Assembly: GCA_913047375.1 (NCBI GenBank)
Contig: CAJWTV010000014.1
Location: forward strand, 1-37,658
Source of the DNA: an uncultured Polaribacter sp.
GTDB lineage: Bacteria; Bacteroidota; Bacteroidia; Flavobacteriales; Flavobacteriaceae
Reading direction: 5' to 3'
Length of the DNA: 37,658 bases
The notes under the pieces are model-generated. The model searched no databases and had not been told where the DNA came from. It saw nothing but the letters and a program-made list of their open reading frames with translations. Both the position numbers and the translations under genes were made by a program. Position 1 is the stretch's first letter. Each line of letters begins with the position of its first letter. This document shows positions 7,615-15,901 of this stretch, in pieces.

Positions 7615-8256
7615 TTAGTTAGCTGCTAAATATTCAGCGGTACCTTTTGCATTTGGCGCCATTGCCGTTTTACCTTCTTCCCAGTTTGCAGGACAAACTT
7701 CACCATTAGTCTGAACGTGAGCGTAAGCGTCTACTAAACGTAAAAATTCGTTTACATTTCTACCAACTGGCATATGATTTACACCTTCATGAAAAACAGT
7801 TCCTTCTTCATCTATTAAATAAGTAGCTCTGTAAGTTACATTATCTCCTTCTACTTGAACTGTTTGTGAAGCCTCGTCAAAAGTTTCATTCGTTATATCT
7901 AGAATTCCTAAAATAGATGATAAATTACGATTACTATCTGCTAAAATTGGATAGGTTACTCCTTCAATTCCTCCATTGTCTTTTGCAGTACTTAGCCATG
8001 CGAAATGCACTTCTGGAGTATCACATGACGCTCCAATCACGACCGTATTTCTTTTTTCAAATTCTCCTAATGCTGCTTGAAAAGCATGTAACTCTGTAGG
8101 ACAAACAAATGTAAAATCTTTCGGATACCAAAATAACAAAACTTTTTTACCATTTTTTTTTGCTTCTTCCAATACGTTTAATTTAAACGTATCACCCATT
8201 TCATTCATCGCATCTACGCTTAAATCTGGAAATTGTTTACCAACTAGTGTTGCCAT
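7615..8256 (-). CDS. Typical 2-Cys peroxiredoxin (AhpC/Prx1 type)
   Basis: A 213-residue thiol peroxidase that reduces hydrogen peroxide and organic peroxides. The peroxidatic cysteine is C52 in FTFVCPTE and the resolving cysteine is C188 in the C-terminal EVCPANW motif, so this is a typical two-cysteine, obligate-dimer enzyme. A third cysteine lies in GASCDTPEVHF. The protein is cytoplasmic, with no signal peptide. It is first in a three-gene operon with a thioredoxin and the DUF6952-like protein. The start ATG is preceded by an A/T-rich leader. Only a weak -7-like TACCTTTA was seen upstream on the minus strand. Confidence 0.95.
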   Translation of the reverse strand: MATLVGKQFPDLSVDAMNEMGDTFKLNVLEEAKKNGKKVLLFWYPKDFTFVCPTELHAFQAALGEFEKRNTVVIGASCDTPEVHFAWLSTAKDNGGIEGVTYPILADSNRNLSSILGILDITNETFDEASQTVQVEGDNVTYRATYLIDEEGTVFHEGVNHMPVGRNVNEFLRLVDAYAHVQTNGEVCPANWEEGKTAMAPNAKGTAEYLAAN

Positions 8257-8325
8257 TTTATTTTTTTTATTTAATGTTATTATTATTATTTAGGTAAAGG
8301 TAAATAAGCTAAGTAATGAAACTGG

Positions 8326-8366
8326 AAAAAGTTAATGCGAACTTTTTATATTTGCATCAACTTTTT
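8326..8366 (-). terminator. Terminator hairpin after the response-regulator gene
   Basis: Thirteen-base arms (8326-8338 and 8354-8366) pair with a single mismatch around a 15-base loop. On the minus strand the stem is followed by a T-run, about 30 bases past the stop of the sigma-54 regulator. T-rich sequence lies on the plus strand as well, but no plus-strand gene precedes it. Confidence 0.65.
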
Positions 8367-8397
8367 TTATACCTTTTTTAGCTAAGATTATTTTATT

Positions 8398-9561
8398 CTA
8401 TTTTGAAGCAAAAAGAGCAACATCATTCTCAGAAACTTCTTTTTCCCCAAGGATAATTAATCTTTCTACAACATTTCTTAATTCTCTAATATTACCTGTC
8501 CAGTCGTATTGTTTTAGCTTAATTACAGCCTCTTTAGAAAAAGATTTTAATGGAGTTCCTTGCTCTTTAGATATTTTATCTGAAAAGAAATTTATCAATA
8601 ATGGTATATCGTCTCTTCTATCATTTAATGAAGGGACTTTTATTAAAATAACTGCCAACCTGTGGTACAAATCTTCTCTAAATTTTCCCTCAGAGATTTC
8701 TTTCTTTAAATCTTTATTAGTTGCGGCTATAATTCTCACATCTACTTTGATATCTCTATCACTTCCTACTCTCTGTATTTTATTTTCTTGCAATGCTCGT
8801 AAAACTTTTGCTTGAGCTGACAAACTCATATCTCCAATTTCATCTAAGAAGATAGTACCTCCATTTGCAGCCTCAAACTTTCCAGCCCTGTCTTTGTTTG
8901 CGCCTGTAAAAGATCCTTTTACATGACCAAATAGTTCGCTTTCTATCAATTCTGAAGGAATTGCAGCACAATTTACTTCTATCATTGATGACTTAGCACG
9001 AAGTGATTTATCATGCAACCAGTGAGCGACAAGTTCTTTTCCTGTACCATTAGATCCTGTAATTAATACTCTTGCATCTGTGAATGCAACTTTCTCTATA
9101 ATTTCTTTAATATGAAAAATCGCTGGACTCTCACCAACCATTTCATAACTCTTACTTACCTTCTTTTTTAAACGTCGATTTTCTACAATAAGTTCTTTTT
9201 TATCTAAAGCATTTCTAACTGTATTTAATAAACGGTTTAAATCTGGTGGTTTAGATATATAATCGAAAGCTCCTAATCGCATCGTATTTACTGCGGTATC
9301 AAGATCACCATGACCAGAAATCATTACAAATGGAATTTCAGGTTTTACTTTTTTTATTTTTTCTAAAACCTCAACACCATCCATTTTTGGCATTTTAATA
9401 TCACATAAAACTAAATCGTAATCATTTTTTAAAATCATTTCTAAACCTAGCAGACCATCTTCAGCTTCTTCAACTTCGTAACTATCATTTTCTTCAGAAA
9501 TAATTCTTATTAAAACTCGTCTAATTGCAGCTTCGTCTTCTATGATTAATATTTTGCTCAT
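8398..9561 (-). CDS. NtrC-family response regulator lacking the DNA-binding domain
   Basis: A 387-residue two-domain protein. Residues 1-120 form a receiver domain with acidic pocket E8/D9, phospho-acceptor D54 (LCDIKMP) and K104. Residues 140-380 form a sigma-54-interacting AAA+ ATPase with Walker A GSNGTGKE (169-176), loop GSFTGA (216-221, canonical GAFTGA), Walker B IFLDE (237-241) and the final GNIRELRNVVERL sensor region. The protein stops about 25 residues later, where NtrC relatives continue into a Fis-type helix-turn-helix. The truncation looks natural because a terminator follows the stop codon. It is the last gene of a run with MscS and an ABC exporter. No histidine kinase gene is in the window. 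Confidence 0.92.
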   Translation of the reverse strand: MSKILIIEDEAAIRRVLIRIISEENDSYEVEEAEDGLLGLEMILKNDYDLVLCDIKMPKMDGVEVLEKIKKVKPEIPFVMISGHGDLDTAVNTMRLGAFDYISKPPDLNRLLNTVRNALDKKELIVENRRLKKKVSKSYEMVGESPAIFHIKEIIEKVAFTDARVLITGSNGTGKELVAHWLHDKSLRAKSSMIEVNCAAIPSELIESELFGHVKGSFTGANKDRAGKFEAANGGTIFLDEIGDMSLSAQAKVLRALQENKIQRVGSDRDIKVDVRIIAATNKDLKKEISEGKFREDLYHRLAVILIKVPSLNDRRDDIPLLINFFSDKISKEQGTPLKSFSKEAVIKLKQYDWTGNIRELRNVVERLIILGEKEVSENDVALFASK

Positions 9562-9570
9562 ATTTTATAT

Positions 9571-10404
9571 CTAAATGTTATTATTTTGAAATAAATGAAT
9601 GTCTCTTTGTGGAAAAGGAATTGAAATATTATTCTCTCTGAATAATTTATCAATTTCAAAACGAATATCACTTTGTATTATTGCTACTTCAAAACTATTA
9701 TTTAAAGTAAAAACAACTTTGAAATCTAAAGAACTGTCTCCGAAATCAGTAAAAAAAACGATTGGTAAAGGCTTAGATAAAACCTTAGGATTTGACGACA
9801 CAGCCTTAATCAATAAAGATTTCACCAACTGGACATCACTACCGTAAGCAACTCCAACTTCTACAGATTCTCTTGTTTGCTCGCCGTTCTCCGTCCAATT
9901 ATAAAGACTATTTGTTAAATATAAATGATTAGGAATTATTAAAACTTTATTATCTACCGTAACAGTTCTAGTGGTTCTTAAATTTATCTCAACGACTCTT
10001 CCAACTTTTCCTTCTAACTCTATAATATCTCCCACATGAACAGACTGATCTATTAGAATAAAGATACCAGAAATTATATCTTGGAATAGTGTCTGTAAAG
10101 CTAAACCAACTCCAATTAAAAGAGCTGCAGAAGCCGCAAATATGGCAGTAACATTTACACCAGAGGATTGCATTGTTGATAAAAAAATTATAATGTATGC
10201 TAACCATTTTAGATAACCAAAAACAGAAATAAATTTTTCTTTATCTTTTTCTGGCATTTTTCTGGTAATCAATTTTCTTAATAATTTCAATAAATAAGAA
10301 GTTGTAATTAATACAAGTATTACAATCAAAATATTTCCTACAGTGATGTAAACTTCTTTGCCAAAATTAAAACTGTAATTTAAAAAAGCTATTATCTTAT
10401 CCAT
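9571..10404 (-). CDS. MscS-family small-conductance mechanosensitive channel
   Basis: A 277-residue inner-membrane protein. Hydrophobic helices lie near residues 20-40 and 65-80, followed by the glycine/alanine-rich pore helix VTAIFAASAALLIGVGLALQ. The MscS beta domain (IELEGKVGRVVEINLRTT, then DNKVLIIPNHLYLTNSL) and a mixed C-terminal domain come next. Such channels open under membrane tension and release solutes on hypo-osmotic shock. It lies 18 bases after the ABC permease and 9 bases before the response-regulator gene, so all four are likely co-transcribed. The length is close to E. coli MscS. Confidence 0.94.
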   Translation of the reverse strand: MDKIIAFLNYSFNFGKEVYITVGNILIVILVLITTSYLLKLLRKLITRKMPEKDKEKFISVFGYLKWLAYIIIFLSTMQSSGVNVTAIFAASAALLIGVGLALQTLFQDIISGIFILIDQSVHVGDIIELEGKVGRVVEINLRTTRTVTVDNKVLIIPNHLYLTNSLYNWTENGEQTRESVEVGVAYGSDVQLVKSLLIKAVSSNPKVLSKPLPIVFFTDFGDSSLDFKVVFTLNNSFEVAIIQSDIRFEIDKLFRENNISIPFPQRDIHLFQNNNI

Positions 10405-10422
10405 TTATGTAAATTATTACCT

Positions 10423-11742
10423 TTAATATTTCAACCATTTATATAAGTCTTTATATGTTGGTTTTTTTCCATACATAAGTATTCCTACTCGATAAATTTT
10501 AGCTGAAAACCAAACCATAAACACAAATGTAACCAATAATAGTGCCATAGAAATAGCTAATTCATACCATGGGACTCCAAAAGGTACTCTCATCAACATT
10601 ACAATTGGACTAGTAAATGGTATCATAGAAAGAATAGTTACTATTGGTCCATTAGGATCGTTCTGGACCGCAAAGACTCCAACGTATAAAGCTAAAACTA
10701 AAGGTAAGTTTATTGGAAGGAGAAACTGTTGTGTGTCAGTTTCATTATCAACAGCTGCTCCAATTGCAGCAAATAGAGAACTATATAAAAAGAATCCACC
10801 TATAAAATAATAAATAAATAAAATAAATAATTTCAAGAAAGGTAATCTATATACTTCTTGTATTAACAACTGTAATTTATCCGGACTTACTGTCTCTTTT
10901 GCTGCAGATAATTGATCTGCTGGGATTTTAGAGCTTTGCATTTCAACCATATCTATACCAAAGACAAATGAAAGCACTGAACTTATTATAAAAATAAGCA
11001 CACCCCAAATTAAAAATTGCAATAACCCAGCAGATGCATTTCCAATAATCTTACCCAGCATCAACTGGAAAGGTTTTACAGATGAAACTATTATTTCAAC
11101 AATTCTACTCGTTTTTTCTTCAATTACACTCCTCATTACTGAGGTCCCATAGATCACTACAAAGATCTGTAAAAGTACTCCTGCTATTAAGCCAGCAGCA
11201 ATTTTTAATGCGTTATTTAATTTGGATGATTCTTGACCAGAGAAATTAAACATTTTAATATCAGAATTTATTTTAGATGCTTTTATTTTCTTTAAGTCAA
11301 TTCCAAAATTTGTTAGCTTTAAATTTCTAAAGTGAGTTTCTACCTTTCCTTCGATTACACCCATAAGAGACATTCCTGGAGTTTCTTTAGAATAAAATTC
11401 TATAGATTTTGCTAACAATTCAATACTTTCTTTTTTTGGCACATATAAAACTCCATAAAAATCTCCATTCTCAACTTTCTTCTTAGTCTCATCTATACCT
11501 ATAGCTGAATAATCTTGATATTTAATTGTTTTAGAATCATTAAAATTATCTTTTGAAAATAATCCAGATTCATCTACATAAACAATTTCTTTTACCTTTT
11601 CATCATTCTTTTGCGTTAAAAAGGCAATTAAAAAACCAAGCCCGGCAATTAATAAAGGAGCTAAAAAAGTCATTATCAAAAATGATTTATTTCTAACTTT
11701 TGCGTTAAATTCTCTTTGAATAATTAGTTTTAATTTGCTCAT
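10423..11742 (-). CDS. ABC-2 type exporter permease, NatB-like
   Basis: A 439-residue permease. The N-terminus MSKLKLIIQREF leads into a first membrane helix (residues 20-40). A large extracytoplasmic loop of about 150 residues follows, then five or six helices in the second half. This is the NatB/CcmB-like ABC-2 layout. I chose ATG 11742, one base after the TAA of the ATPase gene. The frame is open upstream to 11787, but that would overlap the ATPase gene by more than 40 bases and adds an unrelated N-terminus. NatAB exports sodium in Bacillus; the substrate here is not determined. Confidence 0.9.
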   Translation of the reverse strand: MSKLKLIIQREFNAKVRNKSFLIMTFLAPLLIAGLGFLIAFLTQKNDEKVKEIVYVDESGLFSKDNFNDSKTIKYQDYSAIGIDETKKKVENGDFYGVLYVPKKESIELLAKSIEFYSKETPGMSLMGVIEGKVETHFRNLKLTNFGIDLKKIKASKINSDIKMFNFSGQESSKLNNALKIAAGLIAGVLLQIFVVIYGTSVMRSVIEEKTSRIVEIIVSSVKPFQLMLGKIIGNASAGLLQFLIWGVLIFIISSVLSFVFGIDMVEMQSSKIPADQLSAAKETVSPDKLQLLIQEVYRLPFLKLFILFIYYFIGGFFLYSSLFAAIGAAVDNETDTQQFLLPINLPLVLALYVGVFAVQNDPNGPIVTILSMIPFTSPIVMLMRVPFGVPWYELAISMALLLVTFVFMVWFSAKIYRVGILMYGKKPTYKDLYKWLKY

Positions 11743-11743
11743 G

Positions 11744-12673
11744 TTAAATATTTTTATTGATTGCCTGAATAAATATTTCATTTGCATCAGGAACTAATTC
11801 TTCAAAATGCTGTACTTGACCTTTAGTTGTTAAAAAAGATAATAAATTATTAGATTCTCTAATATCTTTTAACTTTATATTTAATTTTAATCCGTCATTT
11901 ATAGTTCTAAAATCGGCAGGATAAACATCATACGATTCTTTTAATTTTGCTTCTACTTCTTTTGGGTTTGCAGTTTCTAATCCAATTTGAAAAGTATTTG
12001 AACGAAATTCACGTTTTATATCATCTAATTTCCCCTCTAAAATCTTATTAGACTTATCAATTAAAGCAATATAATCACACATTTCTTCTACAGATTCCAT
12101 TCTATGTGTTGAGAAAATAATGGTAGCACCTTCATCCCTCAATTGTAAAATTTCTTTTGCTATTAATTTTGCATTTATAGGATCAAAACCAGAAAAAGGT
12201 TCATCAAAAATCAATAACTTAGGTTTATGCATAACAGTAACAATAAATTGTATCTTTTGGGCCATTCCTTTAGAAAGCTCCTCTATTTTCTTATCCCACC
12301 AAGCAGATATATCAAATTTATCAAACCAATATTTAAGTCGTTTTTTAGCTTCTCTTTTACTTAAGCCTTTTAATTGTGCTAAATATAAAGCCTGTTCACC
12401 TACTTTCATGTTTTTATATAATCCACGTTCTTCTGGCATATATCCAATATAATCAACATCTTTTGGGGCTAAAGGTTCTCCATCGAGATACACCTCTCCC
12501 GAATCCGGCATTGTTATCTGATTAATTATTCTAATTAATGAGGTTTTACCAGCACCATTAGGTCCTAACAATCCAAAAACACTCCCTTTTGGTATTGAAA
12601 TTGAGACGTCATTTAATGCAGTAAAATCTCCGTAGGTTTTTACAATATTTTTAATTTCTAATAAATTATTCAT
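11744..12673 (-). CDS. ABC exporter ATP-binding protein, NatA-like
   Basis: A 309-residue ATPase subunit. It has Walker A GPNGAGKT (37-44), a Q-loop region, signature LSKGM (133-137, variant of LSGGQ), Walker B LLIFDEP (153-159) and the switch histidine H190. A C-terminal extension of about 90 residues is similar to those on NatA/CcmA-like subunits. It is the first gene of the minus-strand run and pairs with the permease that starts one base after its stop. The 342-base region upstream holds its promoter, though I could not identify a convincing -7/-33 pair. Confidence 0.94.
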   Translation of the reverse strand: MNNLLEIKNIVKTYGDFTALNDVSISIPKGSVFGLLGPNGAGKTSLIRIINQITMPDSGEVYLDGEPLAPKDVDYIGYMPEERGLYKNMKVGEQALYLAQLKGLSKREAKKRLKYWFDKFDISAWWDKKIEELSKGMAQKIQFIVTVMHKPKLLIFDEPFSGFDPINAKLIAKEILQLRDEGATIIFSTHRMESVEEMCDYIALIDKSNKILEGKLDDIKREFRSNTFQIGLETANPKEVEAKLKESYDVYPADFRTINDGLKLNIKLKDIRESNNLLSFLTTKGQVQHFEELVPDANEIFIQAINKNI

Positions 12674-12726
12674 TTATGTTGAGTTAGTTGTTTTTTAAGA
12701 CTTAGCAAATAATATCTCAGTGTGTA

Positions 12727-12750
12727 AAAGTAATAATATATTACTACTTT
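12727..12750. repeat. 24-base near-perfect palindrome, possible operator
   Basis: AAAGTA (12727-12732), one unpaired base, the 10-base palindrome TAATATATTA (12734-12743), one unpaired base, TACTTT (12745-12750). The only break in symmetry is the A/C pair at 12733/12744. It sits about 55-75 bases upstream of the ABC ATPase start and 266 bases before the MarR start. The size and symmetry suit a MarR- or TetR-type dimer, but this is inference and AT-rich DNA makes chance palindromes more common. Confidence 0.4.
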
Positions 12751-13002
12751 ATTATGCTCTACAAATTTTGATAATTATTGCTCTAAAAGGAAAGATATAA
12801 GTTTTGTAAAAATCTTTACTCATATTTCTATTTTCTTATTTAGTGTCAGTACTTTAATTTTATTACACTTGGTTTAGATTCTTTTATAAAATTAGATGTA
12901 TAAATAATATGATATCCTTTATTTTTCTAAAAATGAACTAATATTACTTTTTATCTGCAAAACTTTTCCGCTATTTACTATGCATGCATAATAAATTAAG
13001 TA

Positions 13003-13010
13003 TATCTTTG
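13003..13010 (+). promoter_or_regulatory. Candidate -7 box for the fatty-acid operon
   Basis: TATCTTTG matches TAnnTTTG exactly and ends 5 bases before the MarR start codon. No TTG is found at the expected -33 spacing. If used, it would give an mRNA with essentially no leader. Confidence 0.4.
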
Positions 13011-13015
13011 AAGAA

Positions 13016-13474
13016 ATGGACAAAGATAAATCGATAGATCATCAACTAAGAGCTACTTGGCAAGCAATTGCTAAAATGTATAATGAGCAAGCAGCTAAAC
13101 ATGAAAGTACAATGGCGACTGCTTTTGTTTTATTGAATATTGATGCGGACAAAGGAACTCCATCTACTGCTCTAGGTCCTTTAATGGGAATGGAACCAAC
13201 AAGTCTTTCTCGGATTTTAAAAAACATGGAAGAAAAAGGTGCTATTCATAGAGAAAGAAATCCTGAAGATGGTAGAAGTGTAATTATCAAGTTAACTTCA
13301 TACGGTAAGGAAATGAGATCTATTTCTACAGGTACTGTATATCAATTTAATAATAAAGTAAGAGAATATATTACAGAAGAAGAATTAGAAAATTTCTTTA
13401 AAGTAACATCAACCATAAATAAATTAATAGCAAATAAAAAAGTTTTTGAGAAAAATAAATTAAAAGCTGTTTAA
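13016..13474 (+). CDS. MarR-family regulator of the beta-oxidation operon
   Basis: A 152-residue MarR-type protein. An N-terminal dimerisation helix leads into a winged helix-turn-helix: STALGPLMGMEPTSLSRILKNMEEKGAI as recognition region (in two parts), then the wing RNPEDGRSVIIKLT, which has the family's DGRS motif. Helical C-terminal residues complete the dimer interface. It is the first gene of the operon and lies 16 bases before the fused fatty-acid enzyme, which suggests it senses an acyl-CoA or fatty acid and controls its own operon. That role is inferred from position, not from a binding motif. Confidence 0.92.
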   Translation: MDKDKSIDHQLRATWQAIAKMYNEQAAKHESTMATAFVLLNIDADKGTPSTALGPLMGMEPTSLSRILKNMEEKGAIHRERNPEDGRSVIIKLTSYGKEMRSISTGTVYQFNNKVREYITEEELENFFKVTSTINKLIANKKVFEKNKLKAV

Positions 13475-13490
13475 ATCAAACCATAAACAA

Positions 13491-15896
13491 ATGACTAGAA
13501 GAATTAAAAAAGTAGCAATTATAGGTTCTGGAATAATGGGAAGCGGAATTGCATGTCATTTTGCTAATATTGGCGTAGAAGTTCTTTTACTAGATATTGT
13601 TCCTAGAGAATTAAACGACAAAGAAAAAGCAAAAGGATTAACATTAGAGAATAAAGCTGTTCGTAATAGATTAGTAAATGATGCTTTAACTGCGTCTTTA
13701 AAATCAAAACCATCTCCAATTTATCATCAAAGATTTGCAAAGAGAATTACTACTGGTAATTTAGATGATGATTTGCATTTAATAAAAAATGTAGATTGGG
13801 TTATGGAAGTTGTTGTAGAACGTTTAGATGTTAAAAAATCTGTTTTTGAGAAAATTGAAAAATACAGAACTCCAGGGACATTAATTACCTCTAATACTTC
13901 TGGAATACCCATAAAATTCATGAATGAAGGTCGAAGTGATGATTTTCAAAAGCATTTTGCTGTAACTCACTTTTTTAATCCCCCTAGATATTTAAAATTA
14001 TTTGAAGTTGTTCCGGGACCTAAATGTGATCAAGTGGTTACAGACTTCTTAATGATGTATGGAGATAAGTTTTTAGGAAAAACATCTGTACTTGCTAAAG
14101 ATACTCCTGCTTTTATTGGTAATAGAATTGGAATCTTTAGTATTATGAATCTATTCCATATTGTAAAAGAAATGGGACTGACCATAGAGGAAGTCGATAA
14201 ATTATCTGGACCTATTATAGGACGACCAAAGTCTGCAACTTTTAGAACTATTGATGTTGTTGGATTAGATACTTTAGTTCATACAGCTAATGGTGTAAAA
14301 GACAATTGCCCCAATGATGAGATGAAAGCTCAATTTGAAATTCCGCCATTTGTAAATTCAATGATGGAAAAAAAGTGGCTAGGCAGTAAAACAAAACAAG
14401 GTTTCTACAAAAGAGTTGTAAATGCTGATGGAAAGAAAGAAATTTTATCATTAGACCTGAATACTCTTGAGTATAGACCAAAAAAGCGTGCATCATTTGC
14501 CACTTTAGAATTAACAAAAACGATAGATAATGTTGGCGATCGTTTTAAAGTCCTAGTAAAAGGAAAAGATAAAGCAGGTGAATTTTACAGAAAATGTTTT
14601 GCTGCTTTATTTGCATACGTTCAAAATAGAATTCCAGAAATTTCTGATGAATTATACAGAATTGATGATGGTCTAAGAGCTGGATTTGGATGGGAACATG
14701 GGCCATTTCAAATTTGGAATGAAATTGGTGTAGAAGCTGGGGTTGAGTTAATGAAATCAGAAGGTAAAGAACCTGCTGAATGGGTGAAAGATATGTTAGC
14801 CAAGGGAGAGACTTCTTTCTATACAATTAAAGAAGGGGCTACCCACTATTATGATATTCCCTTAAAAAAACAAGTTAAAAAACCTGGCCAAGATTCATTT
14901 ATAATACTAGATAATATTAGAAAATCTACAGAGGTTTTCAAAAACTCTGGAGTGTCTGTTCAAGATATTGGTGATGGAATTTTAAATTTGGAATTCCGCT
15001 CTAAAATGAACACAATTGGTGGTGATGTTTTAACCGGTTTAAACAAAGCTATTGATATCGCAGAGAAAGATTTCCAAGGTTTAATTATTGGAAATCAAGC
15101 TCCAAACTTCTCTGTTGGCGCTAATATTGGGATGATATTTATGATGGCTGCAGAACAAGAATATGATGAGCTAAACATGGCTATCAAATATTTCCAAGAC
15201 TCCATGATGCGAATGCGTTATTCTTCAATACCAACTATTTCTGCTCCACATGGAATGGCTTTAGGTGGTGGTTGTGAAATTTCATTACATGCAGATAAAG
15301 TAGTTGCAGCAGCAGAAACTTATATGGGATTAGTTGAGTTCGGTGTTGGTGTAATACCAGGTGGTGGTGGATCAAAAGAAATGGCTTTGAGAGCATCAGA
15401 TTCTTTCAATAAAGGAGATGTAGAGCTAAATGTTTTACAAGAAAACTTTTTGACCATAGGTATGGCAAAAGTTTCTACTTCGGCCTATGAAGCATTCGAT
15501 TTAGGTTTACTCCAAAAAGGAAAAGATATTGTTGTTGTTAATAAAGAAAGGCAAATAGCTACGGCAAAAGCTCATGCAAAATTAATGGCAGAAAGTGGAT
15601 ATACTCAACCTGTAAGCCGTAAAGATGTAAAAGTTTTAGGAAAACAAGCCTTAGGAATGTTCTTGGTAGGAACAGATTCTATGGAGCATTCGAAGTATAT
15701 CTCACAACACGATCAAAAAATAGCTAATAAGCTAGCCTATGTAATGGCTGGAGGAGACTTATCTGAACCTACTATGGTTTCAGAACAATATTTATTAGAT
15801 ATTGAAAGAGAAGCTTTTTTATCTCTATGTACAGAAAGAAAAACACTAGAACGTATCCAGCACATGTTAAAAACTGGTAAACCTTTAAGAAATTAA
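13491..15896 (+). CDS. fadN: 3-hydroxyacyl-CoA dehydrogenase/enoyl-CoA hydratase, FadN-like
   Basis: An 801-residue fusion carrying two steps of the beta-oxidation cycle. The dehydrogenase comes first: NAD loop GSGIMG (12-17), then the catalytic histidine H160 in THFFNPPRY, with the C-terminal helical domain extending to about residue 430. The crotonase domain follows in the last third. Both of its catalytic glutamates are present in context: GGGCEISLHAD near residue 592 and GLVEFGVGVIPGGGG near 615. This dehydrogenase-first order and length fit the FadN type of Bacillus, not the hydratase-first FadB/FadJ. The thiolase gene begins 5 bases after its stop. Confidence 0.93.
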   Translation: MTRRIKKVAIIGSGIMGSGIACHFANIGVEVLLLDIVPRELNDKEKAKGLTLENKAVRNRLVNDALTASLKSKPSPIYHQRFAKRITTGNLDDDLHLIKNVDWVMEVVVERLDVKKSVFEKIEKYRTPGTLITSNTSGIPIKFMNEGRSDDFQKHFAVTHFFNPPRYLKLFEVVPGPKCDQVVTDFLMMYGDKFLGKTSVLAKDTPAFIGNRIGIFSIMNLFHIVKEMGLTIEEVDKLSGPIIGRPKSATFRTIDVVGLDTLVHTANGVKDNCPNDEMKAQFEIPPFVNSMMEKKWLGSKTKQGFYKRVVNADGKKEILSLDLNTLEYRPKKRASFATLELTKTIDNVGDRFKVLVKGKDKAGEFYRKCFAALFAYVQNRIPEISDELYRIDDGLRAGFGWEHGPFQIWNEIGVEAGVELMKSEGKEPAEWVKDMLAKGETSFYTIKEGATHYYDIPLKKQVKKPGQDSFIILDNIRKSTEVFKNSGVSVQDIGDGILNLEFRSKMNTIGGDVLTGLNKAIDIAEKDFQGLIIGNQAPNFSVGANIGMIFMMAAEQEYDELNMAIKYFQDSMMRMRYSSIPTISAPHGMALGGGCEISLHADKVVAAAETYMGLVEFGVGVIPGGGGSKEMALRASDSFNKGDVELNVLQENFLTIGMAKVSTSAYEAFDLGLLQKGKDIVVVNKERQIATAKAHAKLMAESGYTQPVSRKDVKVLGKQALGMFLVGTDSMEHSKYISQHDQKIANKLAYVMAGGDLSEPTMVSEQYLLDIEREAFLSLCTERKTLERIQHMLKTGKPLRN

Positions 15897-15901
15897 GAAT
15901 T

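Larger units (their letters stand above)
12674..13015. promoter_or_regulatory. 342-base divergent intergenic region
   Basis: This is the only gene-free stretch over 300 bases. It separates the ABC/MscS run (minus) from the fatty-acid operon (plus). No open frame of useful size exists on either strand. It contains a 24-base near-palindrome at 12727-12750 and a -7-like TATCTTTG at 13003-13010 six bases before the MarR start. Otherwise it is featureless AT-rich DNA. Confidence 0.6.

Noticed and set aside
8347-8354. An exact TATATTTG -7-like box on the plus strand.
   Set aside because: It spans the loop and first stem base of the terminator after the response-regulator gene, has no TTG upstream, and no plus-strand gene follows.
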